Positions 1 through 10,834 of a stretch of DNA of 64,000 nucleotides are shown piece by piece. The translations under genes were made by a program, and so were the position numbers. Origin of the DNA: Blumeriella jaapii (taxonomy: Eukaryota > Ascomycota > Leotiomycetes > Helotiales > Drepanopezizaceae). The DNA is taken from the NCBI GenBank assembly GCA_009599575.1, contig VWND01000010.1, positions 640,501 through 704,500 of the forward strand, written 5' to 3'. The notes under the pieces were generated by a model that worked only from the letters and a program-made list of their open reading frames with translations, searched no databases and was not told the origin of the DNA. Positions within the stretch are counted from its first letter, which is position 1, and each line of letters begins with the position of its first letter.

Positions 1-760
1 GATAAAACCATTAAAAAAACGCTTATAATAGAAAAAATTAACGACGATATAAAAAATATCGATACCGATATCCCGGTTTAAATTATTTAAAAAGTACTAA
101 CTTTTAAGCGCTTATTATTAATACGAAGCGAAAAATAAATCGACAAATATATTAGCTTCGAAGCCGTCGACGAAATTATTAAAAAAATTATAAAACAGAA
201 AATTAAATTAAAATTCAGCGATTTATTTAATACAAAAAAAAAATTCGACAAAATCATTAACAAACAAATCCCTGCATTAAAAAAAACAAAAAAGTTGAAA
301 TTACTCGAAAAAAAAACGATTTTAAATTAAAAAAAAATTAGGAAAAAATTTACAACACCGCAGTTAATTTAGCCGATAAAAAGAAATCCTCGGAAAAAAT
401 TAGCCTTTTGGCTCTCGTTATAAAAACCTAGAAATCAAAACGACGAAACTGCCTCTACACGACTATAAAAATATCAAAAATAAAAACAATATTCGAAAAA
501 AGTACGATTGCCCTCGCTTTACTCGATAGTAGAGCCGAAATCAATTGCATAAACCAGGAAACAGCCGAAGCTAATAATATTCCGATTATTACCGACAAAC
601 GAATAATTTACACGACCGTTAATAAAAATATTATTAAATTTAACGGTATTATACGAAATATAAAAGTCGACGTTGAAAGTATTATTATTTATAAAAACTT
701 TTTAATAATAAAAAAATGCTTTTATTCTATTATTTTTAAAATGCTCTGAATCTTAGAAAA
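1..760 (+). pseudogene. A1 gag tail and retropepsin-like protease remnant
   Basis: Translation is broken by stops but contains a recognisable retropepsin core near 520-600: residues A-L-L-D-S-R-A-E-I-N-C-I at about 516-551. The family expects D-S/T-G-A, and here G has become R (GGA to AGA, a RIP-type transition). The preceding 450 bases are lysine and acid rich and match the segment between the zinc-knuckle region and protease of A3. The protease would process the Gag-Pol polyprotein of the element. It is non-functional as written. Confidence 0.65.
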
Positions 761-958
761 TTTCGTCAGTTTTAAATACACCGAAAACGGCCAGATAAAA
801 GTTTTTTTTTGAAACTGGAACCGATCTTTTTAAAATTAAATTATCGTCGCCGGCGACAAAATCTTTTTAATCGACGTTTTATCGGGAAACGAATAGCCGG
901 CTTTAATCTTAGGACAGACGTTGAGTTATAATAAAACTTGGAAAATATTCGGCTAAAA

Positions 959-994
959 GCATTCGCGTTATTAATCGAAATAGCATCGCAAATA
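959..994 (+). repeat. Palindromic module, site L1 in A1
   Basis: A 36-bp segment starting gcattcgcg and ending in a degraded catcgcaaata. Its outer arms are inverted copies of one another, and it reads A-F-A-L-L-I-E-I-A-S-Q-I in the phase used at the other A sites. It is related to the modules at 2,905, 2,968, 5,999 and 20,444. The A3 counterpart is at about 48,437-48,473. A2 lacks this part of the element. Confidence 0.55.
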
Positions 995-1374
995 AAATTA
1001 GCTAATATTAATATTTTTAATTATTAATTCGGAAATAAAAATTCCGAAGATTTCGTTTTCGTATTAAACAAATCCGATTTATATATTTTATTTTTTTGCG
1101 TTAATATTAGCATTTTTTACAAACGCAAAGCTGATAAAATACGATTCGTAAATTTTAGCGAATCCGATAAAAATATCTCCGGAAAAATAAACGATTGATT
1201 TAAAAAAAATAAAATAATAAAACCATTTAACCAGTTATTAGCGAATTCGAAAGATTTATTACCGGCCGATTTTCCAGTTTATTATTTAGCAGCCGATTTA
1301 CAAAAAAACGATTTAATAACTTAGCAATCGGAATTTAATTTTTGCCAAAAAAAAAAAAAGTTTTATACGAAGTT

Positions 1375-2760
1375 TTACGCAACCGGGAAAAAATTATAGT
1401 TTTCGATTTTACTGAAATGAGCTAATTCAATTTTAACGTTACGTTTTATATCGATATCAAAATTATATCGTATAAAATTTGGCAAAAAAAAACCTTTTTA
1501 GTTTTTAAAATTTTTTAAAATAAAATAATCGAAATGCTAAAAAAACGAATTAAATAAAAAATTTTCGAATTCTGCTACGGCCTATATAAAAACAAATAGT
1601 TTATCGTTGCGAAAAAAAAAAAAAACATTTACAGATTTATTATCGCAATCGTCGAAATAAATAAAATAACGATACGAAACGCTAATATACCATTTAACGT
1701 CGATTAATTTTCAAACGAATTCGCAAGGCTAACGATCGCTTTTTTTTTCGATCTGTTTTTCGGCTACGATTATTTAATATTTAACCTACGATCTCGAAAT
1801 ATAATAGCAATTCAAATTCCAATCGGTTTATTGCGTATAATTAAAATATTTATAAAAACTATTAATTCAGTCGCTCAATTCGTAAAAATCGTATACAAAA
1901 TCCTTATAATTTGCATTTTTAATATTACTTTTTCTTACGTTAACGACGTTAAAATAAAAAGCTTTAGATTATATTATAATAATAAAAAAATCCTTTCTAA
2001 AATTCGACGCTATATAATAAAACATATTTAAAACATCGACAAAATTATGATCTGTTTCGAAAAAGCCAAAGCTATTATTGGCCTTCGATTAAAATTTTAT
2101 ATATCCGAAATAAATATCGTCGGTTATATAATTAACAGCGTTAACCGCTATTCTCAACGAAAAAAAATTAAAAAGATTTGCGAATAAAAAAAATGCGAAG
2201 ATATTATCGAAGCCAAAGCTTTTATTAGCGTTATAATTTACTACCGTAATTAAATCAAAAACTTTTCTTAAAAAGCTGTATTTATTTACGCCACGATAAA
2301 AAAAAAAGTCGATTTCGTTTAAGAAAAAAAGCAGAGCAAAGCTATAGAAATTCTTAAAAACGACTTTTTATCGGCCCTATCGCTTATACGAATCGATTAT
2401 AACTTAAACGTAAAAAAAATTATTTTAATTATCGACGTTAATATTTTCGGTTAGAAAGCTGTATTGTAATAAATCGATAAAAACAAAAAACAATATTTTT
2501 CACGATTCGAAAGCGGCTTATAATTCTTCGCAAAAACACGCTACGATGCTATCAAACGAAAATATCGAAGCGCTTTTAAAGTAATAAAAAAGATAAAAAG
2601 CGAATTATACGACGTATATTTCATTTTGAAAACAGACGCAAAAATCCTTATCGACTAATTAAACGAAAAAGCTAATAATTTACCAAAAGCGCTCGTTATT
2701 AATTAAATAGCTTGGATGCGATTTATAAATTTCGAAATTAAGCATATTAAAAAAACAATT
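1375..2760 (+). pseudogene. A1 reverse transcriptase and RNase H remnant
   Basis: The RT palm is recognisable: F-F-G-Y-D (about 1,757), then I-P-I-G-L-L-R-I (about 1,818), N-S-V-A-Q-F (about 1,861), and the catalytic box Y-V-N-D-V at about 1,936-1,950. There the first Asp of the expected x-[LV]-D-D pair is Asn (GAC to AAC). The longest open piece is 66 codons at 1,831-2,031. RNase H follows, with an I-I-D-V-N-I-F-G segment near 2,430 where family members have a D-A-S-x-x-G type motif. The wording resembles the fungal gypsy lineage with a long RT/IN linker. In-frame stops make it inactive. Confidence 0.75.
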
Positions 2761-2904
2761 AATACAGCGGCAAACGGCCTTTCCAGACGAAAACGTTTTT
2801 ATTCGTTTGACTTCGCTAAACAAAACGAGCAAAATATCGACGAATAAATCGCTGACGAAATCGGCTGCTTCGCTATCTGCGCTCTAGATTTTACAAAGCC
2901 AAAA

Positions 2905-2940
2905 GCATTCGCGTTGCCATTTCGGCTGGCACCGCGAATA
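2905..2940 (+). repeat. Palindromic module, site L2 in A1
   Basis: Best preserved copy: arms ATTCGCG-t-TGCCA and TGGCA-c-CGCGAAT flank a short tttcggc loop, giving an almost perfect hairpin of about 33 bp. It is 12 codons long and in frame (A-F-A-L-P-F-R-L-A-P-R-I) inside the RNase H to integrase linker. The GC content is far above that of its surroundings. Confidence 0.8.
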
Positions 2941-2967
2941 AAAAATACCAATTTTCGGGCCGAAAAA

Positions 2968-3003
2968 GCATTCGCGTCACCATCTCGGCTGGCACCGCGA
3001 ATG
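2968..3003 (+). repeat. Palindromic module, site L3 in A1
   Basis: Second copy starting exactly 63 bases (21 codons) after L2, in the same frame (A-F-A-S-P-S-R-L-A-P-R-M), with the same ATTCGCG and CGCGAAT arms. The intervening 27 bases contain cgggccg. L2 and L3 could be a tandem duplication or two insertions. Confidence 0.8.
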
Positions 3004-3229
3004 GATTTAACCGAAAACGATCGGAATAAACCGACTAACGAAAATAAACCTTTGATCGATAATTACGAAACCGACGATTTCCATTTAATCGTATACTATT
3101 TAACCATTTTATACAAACCACCTAGCGTGCCAAACCATTAATTTAAATTATTTAAAAATTAAGCTTTCGATTATACTTTAGCCGAAAAAAAATTATATAA
3201 AATAAAAATAATATATACTAAAAACGCCT

Positions 3230-4454
3230 AGTGGTAAATAATAAAGCTGACAAGTTTCAAATTATAAAAAAAGCCCACGAAAAAGTGTTTTATAAAAAAG
3301 CTAAAGCCATTTATTACCGAATCAAAAACGATTTTTAATGGAAAGAATGTTTCGAGAATTGCAAAGCTTTCGTTAAGAATTGTATTTCTTGCCAAAAACG
3401 AAAGCCTGGCCGAAAAAAAAACCTATTATATTCGACGTAGTTTTTTAAAATTTAAAAAAAAATCAACTTCGACGTTATACGCGTATTAATTACCGATCGC
3501 GGTTATATATATTTTGTATTCGCTATTAACGACTTATTTGAATAGCTTAAAAAGCGACCTTTTCGAAACGCTATTTCCGAAATTATAACGATTTTTTTTT
3601 AAAAAAACGTTATATATCGACACGGTTTGTTTAGTAAATTAAACGTCGATAATAAATCCGAAAACAAAAACGTTATCGAAACTTTTACAAAAAAATACGA
3701 TATTTAGCGCATTTAAATTTCAGCCTATAATTTAAAAAGCAACGGCTTTGTAAAACGAAATTATAAAAATATTTTTAACGGATTTTCAAAAGCTATTCGA
3801 AAGGGCTATAAGCGTTGGTCGCGGAAATTCTCGGGAATGCTTTTTGCTATACGCATATATATATATGCCCCTATTAAAATAATTTTATTTTTTATTTAAT
3901 ACGGCAAAAACGTTCGATTGCTTTTAAAAATAAAATAGCTTGTATAAAAGCTTTATAACGTAATTAAAATGAAAACGAAAATTGATTTATTAATAATAAA
4001 ATCTAAACAGCTAAATTACCGCGATATAAATATAAAAAAAATAATTTTAAAAAAAAAGAAATATAAGAAAACAGCTAAAAAGGTTTGGAATAAAACCAAA
4101 ATGCTAAAAAAAACGCTAATCAAAAAAAAAAATCTGATTTTAGTTTACGACGTCCAACGCGCTATTAACAAATCGGCCGATACTAAGCTCGATTATAAAT
4201 GGCTCGAACCCTACGAAATATACGAGGCCGAATTAAATAAAAGCTATTATAAGCTTACGGAATTCGATAAAACAAAACTAAAAAAAACGTTCGCCGCTAA
4301 CCGATTAAAGCGATTTTATAAAAAAAACCAGCAAATTTATTTTTTAAATTCTGATTCAGACAGCGACTCAGACTTTAGCGAATCCGACGACGATTCCGAT
4401 CAAAGCGATTATATTTTTAAAAAAAAAAAACTTTCTGAAAAAGTCTGGAAATAG
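3230..4454 (+). pseudogene. A1 integrase, with intact C-terminal ORF of 161 codons
   Basis: The zinc-binding end shows H-E-K-V-F-Y-K-K-A and C-I-S-C-Q (3,381-3,395). The core has N-F-D-V-I (about 3,463), V-D-N-K-S-E-N (about 3,643) and N-G-F-V-K-R-N near 3,740. There the catalytic Glu position (family V-E-R) is Lys, a G-to-A change. The 3,969-4,454 ORF is uninterrupted. It holds the C-terminal domain typical of this fungal lineage (V-Y-D-V-Q-R-A-I, then D-Y-K-W-L-E-P-Y, then N-R-L-K-R-F-Y) and ends in a Ser/Asp-rich acidic tail (about 4,345-4,410). Integrase would join element DNA to the host chromosome. The upstream part carries stops, so the protein is dead. Confidence 0.8.
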
Positions 4455-5080
4455 CCGAACGACGACCCTACTGTTAAAAACACAATTTAAATCGTAATTC
4501 CATTTATGACCGAAAAAAAGAAAAATACATATAAAATTGTTCATTAATTATTCTATTATTTTTATTATCTATTGTTTTTCTCTTTATTATATGCTATTTT
4601 ATTGTTTTTATCTTAATATACATTATTTATTTTTAAAACCTTTTTTTTATATTATTTAAAACATTTACTATACTTTTTTTTATTTAACTGTACTTTTATT
4701 TACCAAAACAAAAGCTTTGTACATATTAAGCCACACATCTGATATATTTATACCGTTCGCACATTTTACGAAAACTATTTTTTATGCATTTTATTATTTG
4801 CTATTTTCTGCACTGTTTACTTTTTTCGTTGTTTTGAACGAATGCCTATCTAAACAGCTATAATTTATTAAAAAAACAATATGCGAATTTCTGTAACTTT
4901 TAAATATAAATACTTTACAATTCCCGTACTTTTTTTTATTTATTTTTTAATAAACGCAATATATTTTTTTAATTAACAAACCTATCGATATTATATCGTT
5001 TCCTAAGCAAAACGTTGCTAAACCTAGCAAATTTATTTTTAATCTATTTTAAAATAAAACTATTATACGCAATCTTTCCG
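4455..5080 (+). other. A1 AT-rich spacer after integrase
   Basis: Very AT-rich with long T runs and no convincing reading frame. It is matched in A2 (about 12,070-12,690) and A3 (about 44,320-44,990). It separates pol from the second ORF region and could hold a 3' UTR or an internal regulatory region. Nothing specific is recognised. Confidence 0.5.
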
Positions 5081-8000
5081 AATTTAAACAAGCATATAAT
5101 ACCGCTATTTCAAATTAATAAGCAGCTTTCGTAAAAATATTTATAAAGCAACTCGATATAATAATTAAAAACGTTAACGAATTTTTACTCGATTACAAAA
5201 GTTTCGTTAAAATTAAATTCGTTCGCAAAAGCTTTGATTACGACAAATTTTTGCTAAATTACGATAACGTTTTAAAAGCTTTCGCCGAAGCAAAAAAAGC
5301 TCGAAATAATAAAAAAGGTGACAGACCGAGTTTTGCGCTTTTTGCTAAATCAACGAAAAAAAAATATTTAAAAATACGTTTTTAGCAAAATTACCGGTAT
5401 TACCTTATTTCGGCACCTCGTTCGCCTTTTCGAAACCATTACCTCTACTAAAAAAAAAGTCTGAATACTAAACGCTTATATCTTTAAAGCGCAAGCTTTA
5501 AAAGCTAATAACCCAAAGGCCCGTAGATTTACAAATCTTTTTACAGCTGTTTGCAAACTAATCGACGACGTTATATAATCGCTAAAAAAAATTTTAATCG
5601 GCTGCGAAACCCTAAATCTAACCTTTTTTTAAAACAAAAAACTAAGCGTTGCCAAATGCGATATTTTTATACCGAACGAAAAAAACGACGCTATCCCGAC
5701 ATTTTAAATTTACGACGACGAAAAAAACAAAAAAACCAATATTATTTTCGTTTAATTCGAAAAAACATACGCGGTAGCAATTAATACTTTTAAAACAATT
5801 AAAACAATTCGAAAACTTCCACCTCTAACGGTTAAAAACGAATCCGAAAACAAAACCAAAAACGTAACAGCAAACAACCGCTTATTCGAATACAAAAAAC
5901 CTATTATACCGGTGAAAACGATTCCGAAAAAAATAAAAACAAAAAACGTAAAAAAACGCGCCGATATTTCCGAAATATTTTTTATTCGAAGAAAAAAACC
6001 ATTCGCGTCGCTAGCAAAAAAGGCACCGCGAGTAAAAACAGCCGAAAATCAACGCCGAATTATAAGCTTTAAGCTAATTAATAAAAAACGCGACGATTTT
6101 ACGAAATCAGATTCAGAAAACGCCGGCATCCCGAAAAAAAAAAACCCAAACGATCCTGAATCTGACCTTTCGAAGCTAAATACGCAAATATTAAAAACGC
6201 TTGCTGCGTTTAAAAACGTCGTGCCATCACCGCCAATACTTTAAATTTTAATAAAAGCATTTAAGATTTCGACCATTGTACGTTTCGACCGAAAAAGCCT
6301 GAAAAGGAATATCGAAATTATTACGGAAAAAATTATACAAAAAGCATAAAATCAGATTATTCTGCTTAAAACTTTCGCTTTCGACGACGAAACAATTCAA
6401 AAGTTTTACCTCGATATTTTTATACAAAAATCAAATAAATCCGTCAGTTTCTTTTTTTTTATTTCGAACGAAAACTAAACCAAGCTTTTTTCGGAAAACT
6501 GCAAATATAATACGCCGAAACAAATAAAAAAAACTTTTAAAAACGATAACCCGTTTTTATTCGAGCTTTTCTTCGTTAAAAAACTCCGATTTCTTAATTT
6601 CGTTTTTACGAATAACGTTAACGCTAAAAAAAACGGCAAATTTTGCTATTTCCACGTACGTTATTACGCGGCGTATTACGATTTGATTACAAAAAAAATC
6701 GACGTTATCGGCCTCGCTAATCGATTCGCTGCTATTAAAAATTCGGATTACGACGTATTCGAAATTAATTTTAATAACCAATTTATATTCCGACGAAAAA
6801 CTGCGAAAACTATCCAAGCGCGTACGAAAGCTTATTTAGGCTACGCAAATTTTAAAACAGATCTTAAGGTTTTTAGCGCGATTACAAAGTTCGATTGAAA
6901 CGTAAAAAAATAAAAGCAACGAATATTTCCAAAAGCCGATTTTTCTGGCCTTTCGACCGAAAATATATTTTAAAATTTGCTTAAATTAAGCTGCGAATTC
7001 GTTAACTACGTAAGATTTTATAACGGAAAAAACAAACTATTATTATATTTTATAAAAAAAAAAATAGTTATATATAAGTATTATTTTCGATTAATTAAAA
7101 CTCAAAAAGCGCCTATAGCTTTTTTCGCCAATATATTTTATAATTTCATTTAATAAGCTTTTAAAATGCATCCCGGCTTTTACTTCGCTGTTTTGATTAT
7201 TCGAAATTCTGGAAACTGCCGTTTCGTAGTATATTTTAACGTTCCGATCGCTTTAGATTTCGCTGGCCCCGACCGTATTACAATTATAAAATTCGATATC
7301 GCCGACTTTTAAAAAAAAAAAAAAATCGAAAACTTTATCGACGCTATCTTCGATTACTACGTTCTGCCTGCATTCGCACATAATTCGAAAATAATCGAAG
7401 CTTATCTGCAATTACACCACGACGCCAAGCTGATTAAAACCATTTAAAAAAGCCCAGCTTTTTCGTATTTCAGCGCGTTTAAAGCAATAGCCTCGGCTAT
7501 TTTATCGGACTACGAAACCGAAAATTACGAAATAAAAAATAAAATAATTTTTATCAGCTTTTCGACTAAGCAAAAAGTTTTCGTTAAATTTAAAACTTAA
7601 AAAACCGACGGCGCGATATTAATTTACTCGAACAATTACACGACGCAAAAATACAAAAACTATTTCGAAAACGACAATTCGATAAGTAATCTGATATTAT
7701 TTATATTACGGCGAAAGCAATTATAGCATTTTCGATGGTTTCGATTATAAACGACTACCTTCGAACCATTTTGTAAAATAATTTTTTTTACAGGTTTCGA
7801 AGTCTTTTTAAAAGCATTCGTCGATAAACAACCGTAATCCGACCTATTAATCGTACGCGAAGCAAAAGCGTTAATCGGTTAATTATAACGAATTAATCGA
7901 TTACTTCTACGATTTTAATACAAAACTTTTCAGCGCCTTCTGCAAAACGTAAAATTACGTTTAAAAGCTGAAATTTACTATTTACGAAGAAAAGTCGTGA

Positions 8001-8215
8001 AAAACACTCGTCGCGGCGACGCCTAATAATATTATCGACGAAAAAGCGATCAGAACGTTTGTAAATTTAAACGATACTTCGATTAATATTTTATCGAGCC
8101 ATTTTTTAAAAAAGCAGAATAAACAAAATAAATCAAACGATAAGCGAAACGCTATTTTTTTATAGAAACCAATAGCAAAAAGGCCAAAAACGGGTTAAAA
8201 AACCGAAAAAATATA
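5080..8215 (+). pseudogene. A1 downstream ORF region of unknown function
   Basis: About 3.1 kb that reads as degraded protein in + strand frames and is conserved in A2 and A3. Open pieces include 5,551-5,784, 5,912-6,244 and 6,683-6,898. Features visible are a Lys/Glu-rich segment (about 5,260-5,320), a basic segment around the palindromic module at 5,999, and a later part rich in aromatic residues (about 6,560-7,300). No RT, integrase, protease, chromodomain or envelope signature is seen. Ordinary gypsy elements have only an LTR here. It could be an extra element gene, a captured host gene or a second element fused in. I cannot tell which. Confidence 0.45.
5999..6034 (+). repeat. Palindromic module, site L4 in A1
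   Basis: Reads ccattcgcg...ggcaccgcgagta. The outer arms match L2 and L3 but the loop is different (ctagcaaaaaa). Translation in phase is P-F-A-S-L-A-K-K-A-P-R-V, again 12 codons. It sits inside the intact 110-codon ORF at 5,912-6,244. Confidence 0.7.
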
Positions 8216-8611
8216 AAATTAAAAAATTCGGTTTTTAATTAATTGGTTTTTAAATCAAATAAAATAAACTAGATTGCATTTATTAAAATTATGTTTTTTT
8301 TTAATCGTAGTTAAAAACGACTACGAATGTTATTTGGAACAGAATATAAAACGGTAATATCTTGTATTAATAAAAATTAATAGTTTTAGCTATGGTCGAG
8401 GCATAAACCCCTCCGAGACCCTCTGCCATTAATTATTTTTAACAAATATAAAAGCAAAACACTTTTTTAAATAATACTACAGGCACGCAATCCAATTCAT
8501 ATTTTTATTCATTTTTTTTTTTCTTTTTTCAGTCTTTTCTAAGAATTTCTTAGACTATTTTACCCACCGACATGTGGCCGTATCAGTCTGGTTTTCCTAC
8601 CTACTTTTACA
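8216..8611 (+). repeat. A1 3' terminal block (presumed LTR)
   Basis: About 390 bp shared with 15,851-16,241 and, reversed, 40,779-41,165. The outer edge reads ctacttttaca, so on the other strand it opens TGTAAAAG. A hairpin tctaagaatttcttaga (8,536-8,552) is the RIP-altered form of CTAGGGA/TCCCTAG seen in A2 and A3. No paired 5' copy is visible for any of the three elements, so LTR status is inference. Confidence 0.55.
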
Positions 8612-8984
8612 TTAATATTTTTAGCTATTAATTCGAAAATAAAAGTTCCGAAAATTTCGTTTTCGTATTAAACAAATCCGACTCATATATTTTACTTTTT
8701 TGTGTTAATATCAGCACTTTTTATAAGCGCAAAGCTAATAAAATACGATTCGTAAATTTTAGCGAATTCGATAAGAATATTTCCGGAAAAATAAACGATT
8801 AGTTTGAAAAAAATAAAATAATAAAACTATTTCAATTAATTATTAGCGAGTTCGAAGAATTTATTACCGGCCGATTTTCCAGCTTATTATTTGGCAGCCG
8901 ATTTATAAAAAAACGATTTGATAATTTAATAATCGGAATTCAACTTTTGCTAAAAAAAAAAGAAATTTTGTACGAAATTTTACG

Positions 8985-10360
8985 TAATCGGAAAAAAGCT
9001 ATAGCTTTCGATTTTACTGAAATAGGCCAATTTAACTTTAACGTTACGCTTTATATCGATATTAAAACCGTGTTTTACGAAGCTTGGCAAAAAAAGACTT
9101 TTTCAGTTTTTAAAACTTTTTAAAATAAAATAATCGAAATGTTAAAAAAACAAATTAAGCAAAATATTTTCGAATTCTGTCACGGCCTATACAAAAATAA
9201 ATGATTTATCGTTGCGAAAAAAAAAAAAAGCATTTATAAATTTATTATCGCAATCGTCGAAATAAATAAAATAACGATACGAAACGTTAACGTGTTATTT
9301 AACGTCGATTAATTTTCAAACGAATTCGCAAAACTAACGATCGCCTTTTTTTTCGATTTGTTTTTCGGCTATAATTATTTAATATTTAATTTACGATTTC
9401 GAAATATAACAGCAATTTAAATTTCAATCGGTTTGCTGCGTATAACTAAAGTATTTATAAAAGCTATTAATTCAATCGCTTAATTCGTAAAAATCGTATA
9501 CAAAGTCCTTATAATTTGCATTTTCGATATTATTTTTTTTTACGTTAACGACGTCGGAATAAAAAGCTCCAGATTATATTATAATAATAAAAAAATCTTT
9601 TTTAAAATTCGACGTTATATAATAAAATATATTTAAAATATCGATAAAATTATAGTTTGCTTCGAAAAAGCCAAAGCTATTATTAGCCCTCGATTAAAAT
9701 TTTGTATATTCGAAATAAATATCGTTAATTATATAATTAACAGCGCTGGCCGCCATTTTTAACGAAAAAAAATTGAAAAGATTTGCGAATAAAAAAATAT
9801 AAAAATATTACCGAAGCCAAAGCTTTTATTAGCGTTGTGATTTATTATCGCAATTAAATTAAAAACTTTTTTTAAAAAGCTGTATTTATTTACGCTACGA
9901 TAAAAAAAGAAATCGATTTCGTTTAAAAAGAAAAATAAAATAAAGCTATAAAAATTTTTAAAAACGACTTTTTATCGGTTTTATCGCTTATGCGGATCGA
10001 TTACAATTTAAACGCAAAAAAAATTATTTTGATTATCGACGCTAATATTTTCGGTTGGAAAATTATATTATAATAAATCGATAAAAACAAAAAACGGCAT
10101 TTTTTACGATTCGAAAGCGATTTATAATTTTTCGTAAAAGCACGCTACGATATTATTAAACAAAAATATCGAAGCGCTTTTAAAGCAATAAAAAAAATAA
10201 AAAGCGAATTGTACGGCGTATATTTTATTTTGAAAATAAACGTAAAAGTTTTTGTCGATTAATTAAATAAAAAAGCCAGTAACTTACTAAAAGCGTTCGT
10301 TATTAATTAAATAGCCTGGATGCGATTTATAAATTTCGAAATCAAATATATTAAAAAAAC
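8985..10360 (+). pseudogene. A2 reverse transcriptase and RNase H remnant
   Basis: Collinear with 1,375-2,760 of A1 and readable by comparison with it. The palm segment around 9,350-9,560 and the RNase H segment near 10,030 are retained as similarity only. Many stops and C/T or G/A differences from A1. No open frame longer than about 60 codons survives, so this copy is inactive. Confidence 0.7.
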
Positions 10361-10508
10361 AATTAATATAGCGGCAAACGGCCTTTTTAAACGAAAACGT
10401 TTTTATTCGTTTAATTTCGTTAAATAAAGCGAATAAAATATCGACGAATAAATTGCTAACGAAATCGGCTGCTTCGTTATTTGCGCTTTGAGTTTTATAG
10501 AACCGAAA

Positions 10509-10544
10509 TTATTCGCGTTGCTATTTCGGCTGGCATCGCGAATA
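10509..10544 (+). repeat. Palindromic module L2 in A2
   Basis: Orthologous to L2 of A1. Arms ATTCGCG and CGCGAAT are intact, and the inner part is altered by transitions (ttgctatttcggctggcat). Confidence 0.75.
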
Positions 10545-10571
10545 AAAAACATTAATTTTCGGGCCGAAAAA

Positions 10572-10607
10572 GCATTCGCGTTATTATTTCGGCTAGCATC
10601 GCGAATG
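10572..10607 (+). repeat. Palindromic module L3 in A2
   Basis: Orthologous to L3 of A1, 63 bases after L2. Arms intact, inner part ttattatttcggctagcat. Confidence 0.75.
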
Positions 10608-10834
10608 GATTTAACCGAAAACGATCGGAATAAGCCGATTAACGGCGAAAATAAACTTTTGATCGATAATTACGAAACCGAAGATTTTTATTTAATCGTA
10701 TATTACTTAGTTATTTTATTTAAATTATTTAGCGTATTAAATTATTAATTTAAATTATTTAAAAACCAAGCTTTCGATTATATTTTAGCCGATAAAAAGC
10801 TGTATAAAATAAAAAACAATATATACCGAAAACG

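Larger units (their letters stand above)
1..8611 (+). mobile_element. Ty3/gypsy retrotransposon A, copy 1 (5' end outside window)
   Basis: This is the longest + strand copy of element A. The order visible is gag tail, aspartic protease, RT, RNase H, integrase, then an unusual 3.1 kb downstream ORF region and a 3' terminal block ending ctacttttaca. The same order recurs in A2 (8,612-16,241) and, reversed, in A3 (40,779 to about 51,390). Base 1 aligns with about 49,436 of A3, so gag lies left of the window. Stops and transition-type differences throughout indicate RIP. The PR-RT-RH-IN order fixes the superfamily as Ty3/gypsy (Metaviridae) from known family architecture. No 5' LTR is visible, so the terminal block is only presumed to be an LTR. 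Confidence 0.85.

Noticed and set aside
6557..6817. Minus-strand ORF of 86 codons (and its A2 counterpart 14,194-14,559)
   Set aside because: Antisense to the unknown ORF region of A. The + strand frame is longer and is the one shared with the rest of the element.
6683..6898. Envelope gene in the downstream region of A
   Set aside because: No signal peptide, cysteine pattern, fusion peptide or transmembrane segment could be recognised, so an env assignment is unsupported.
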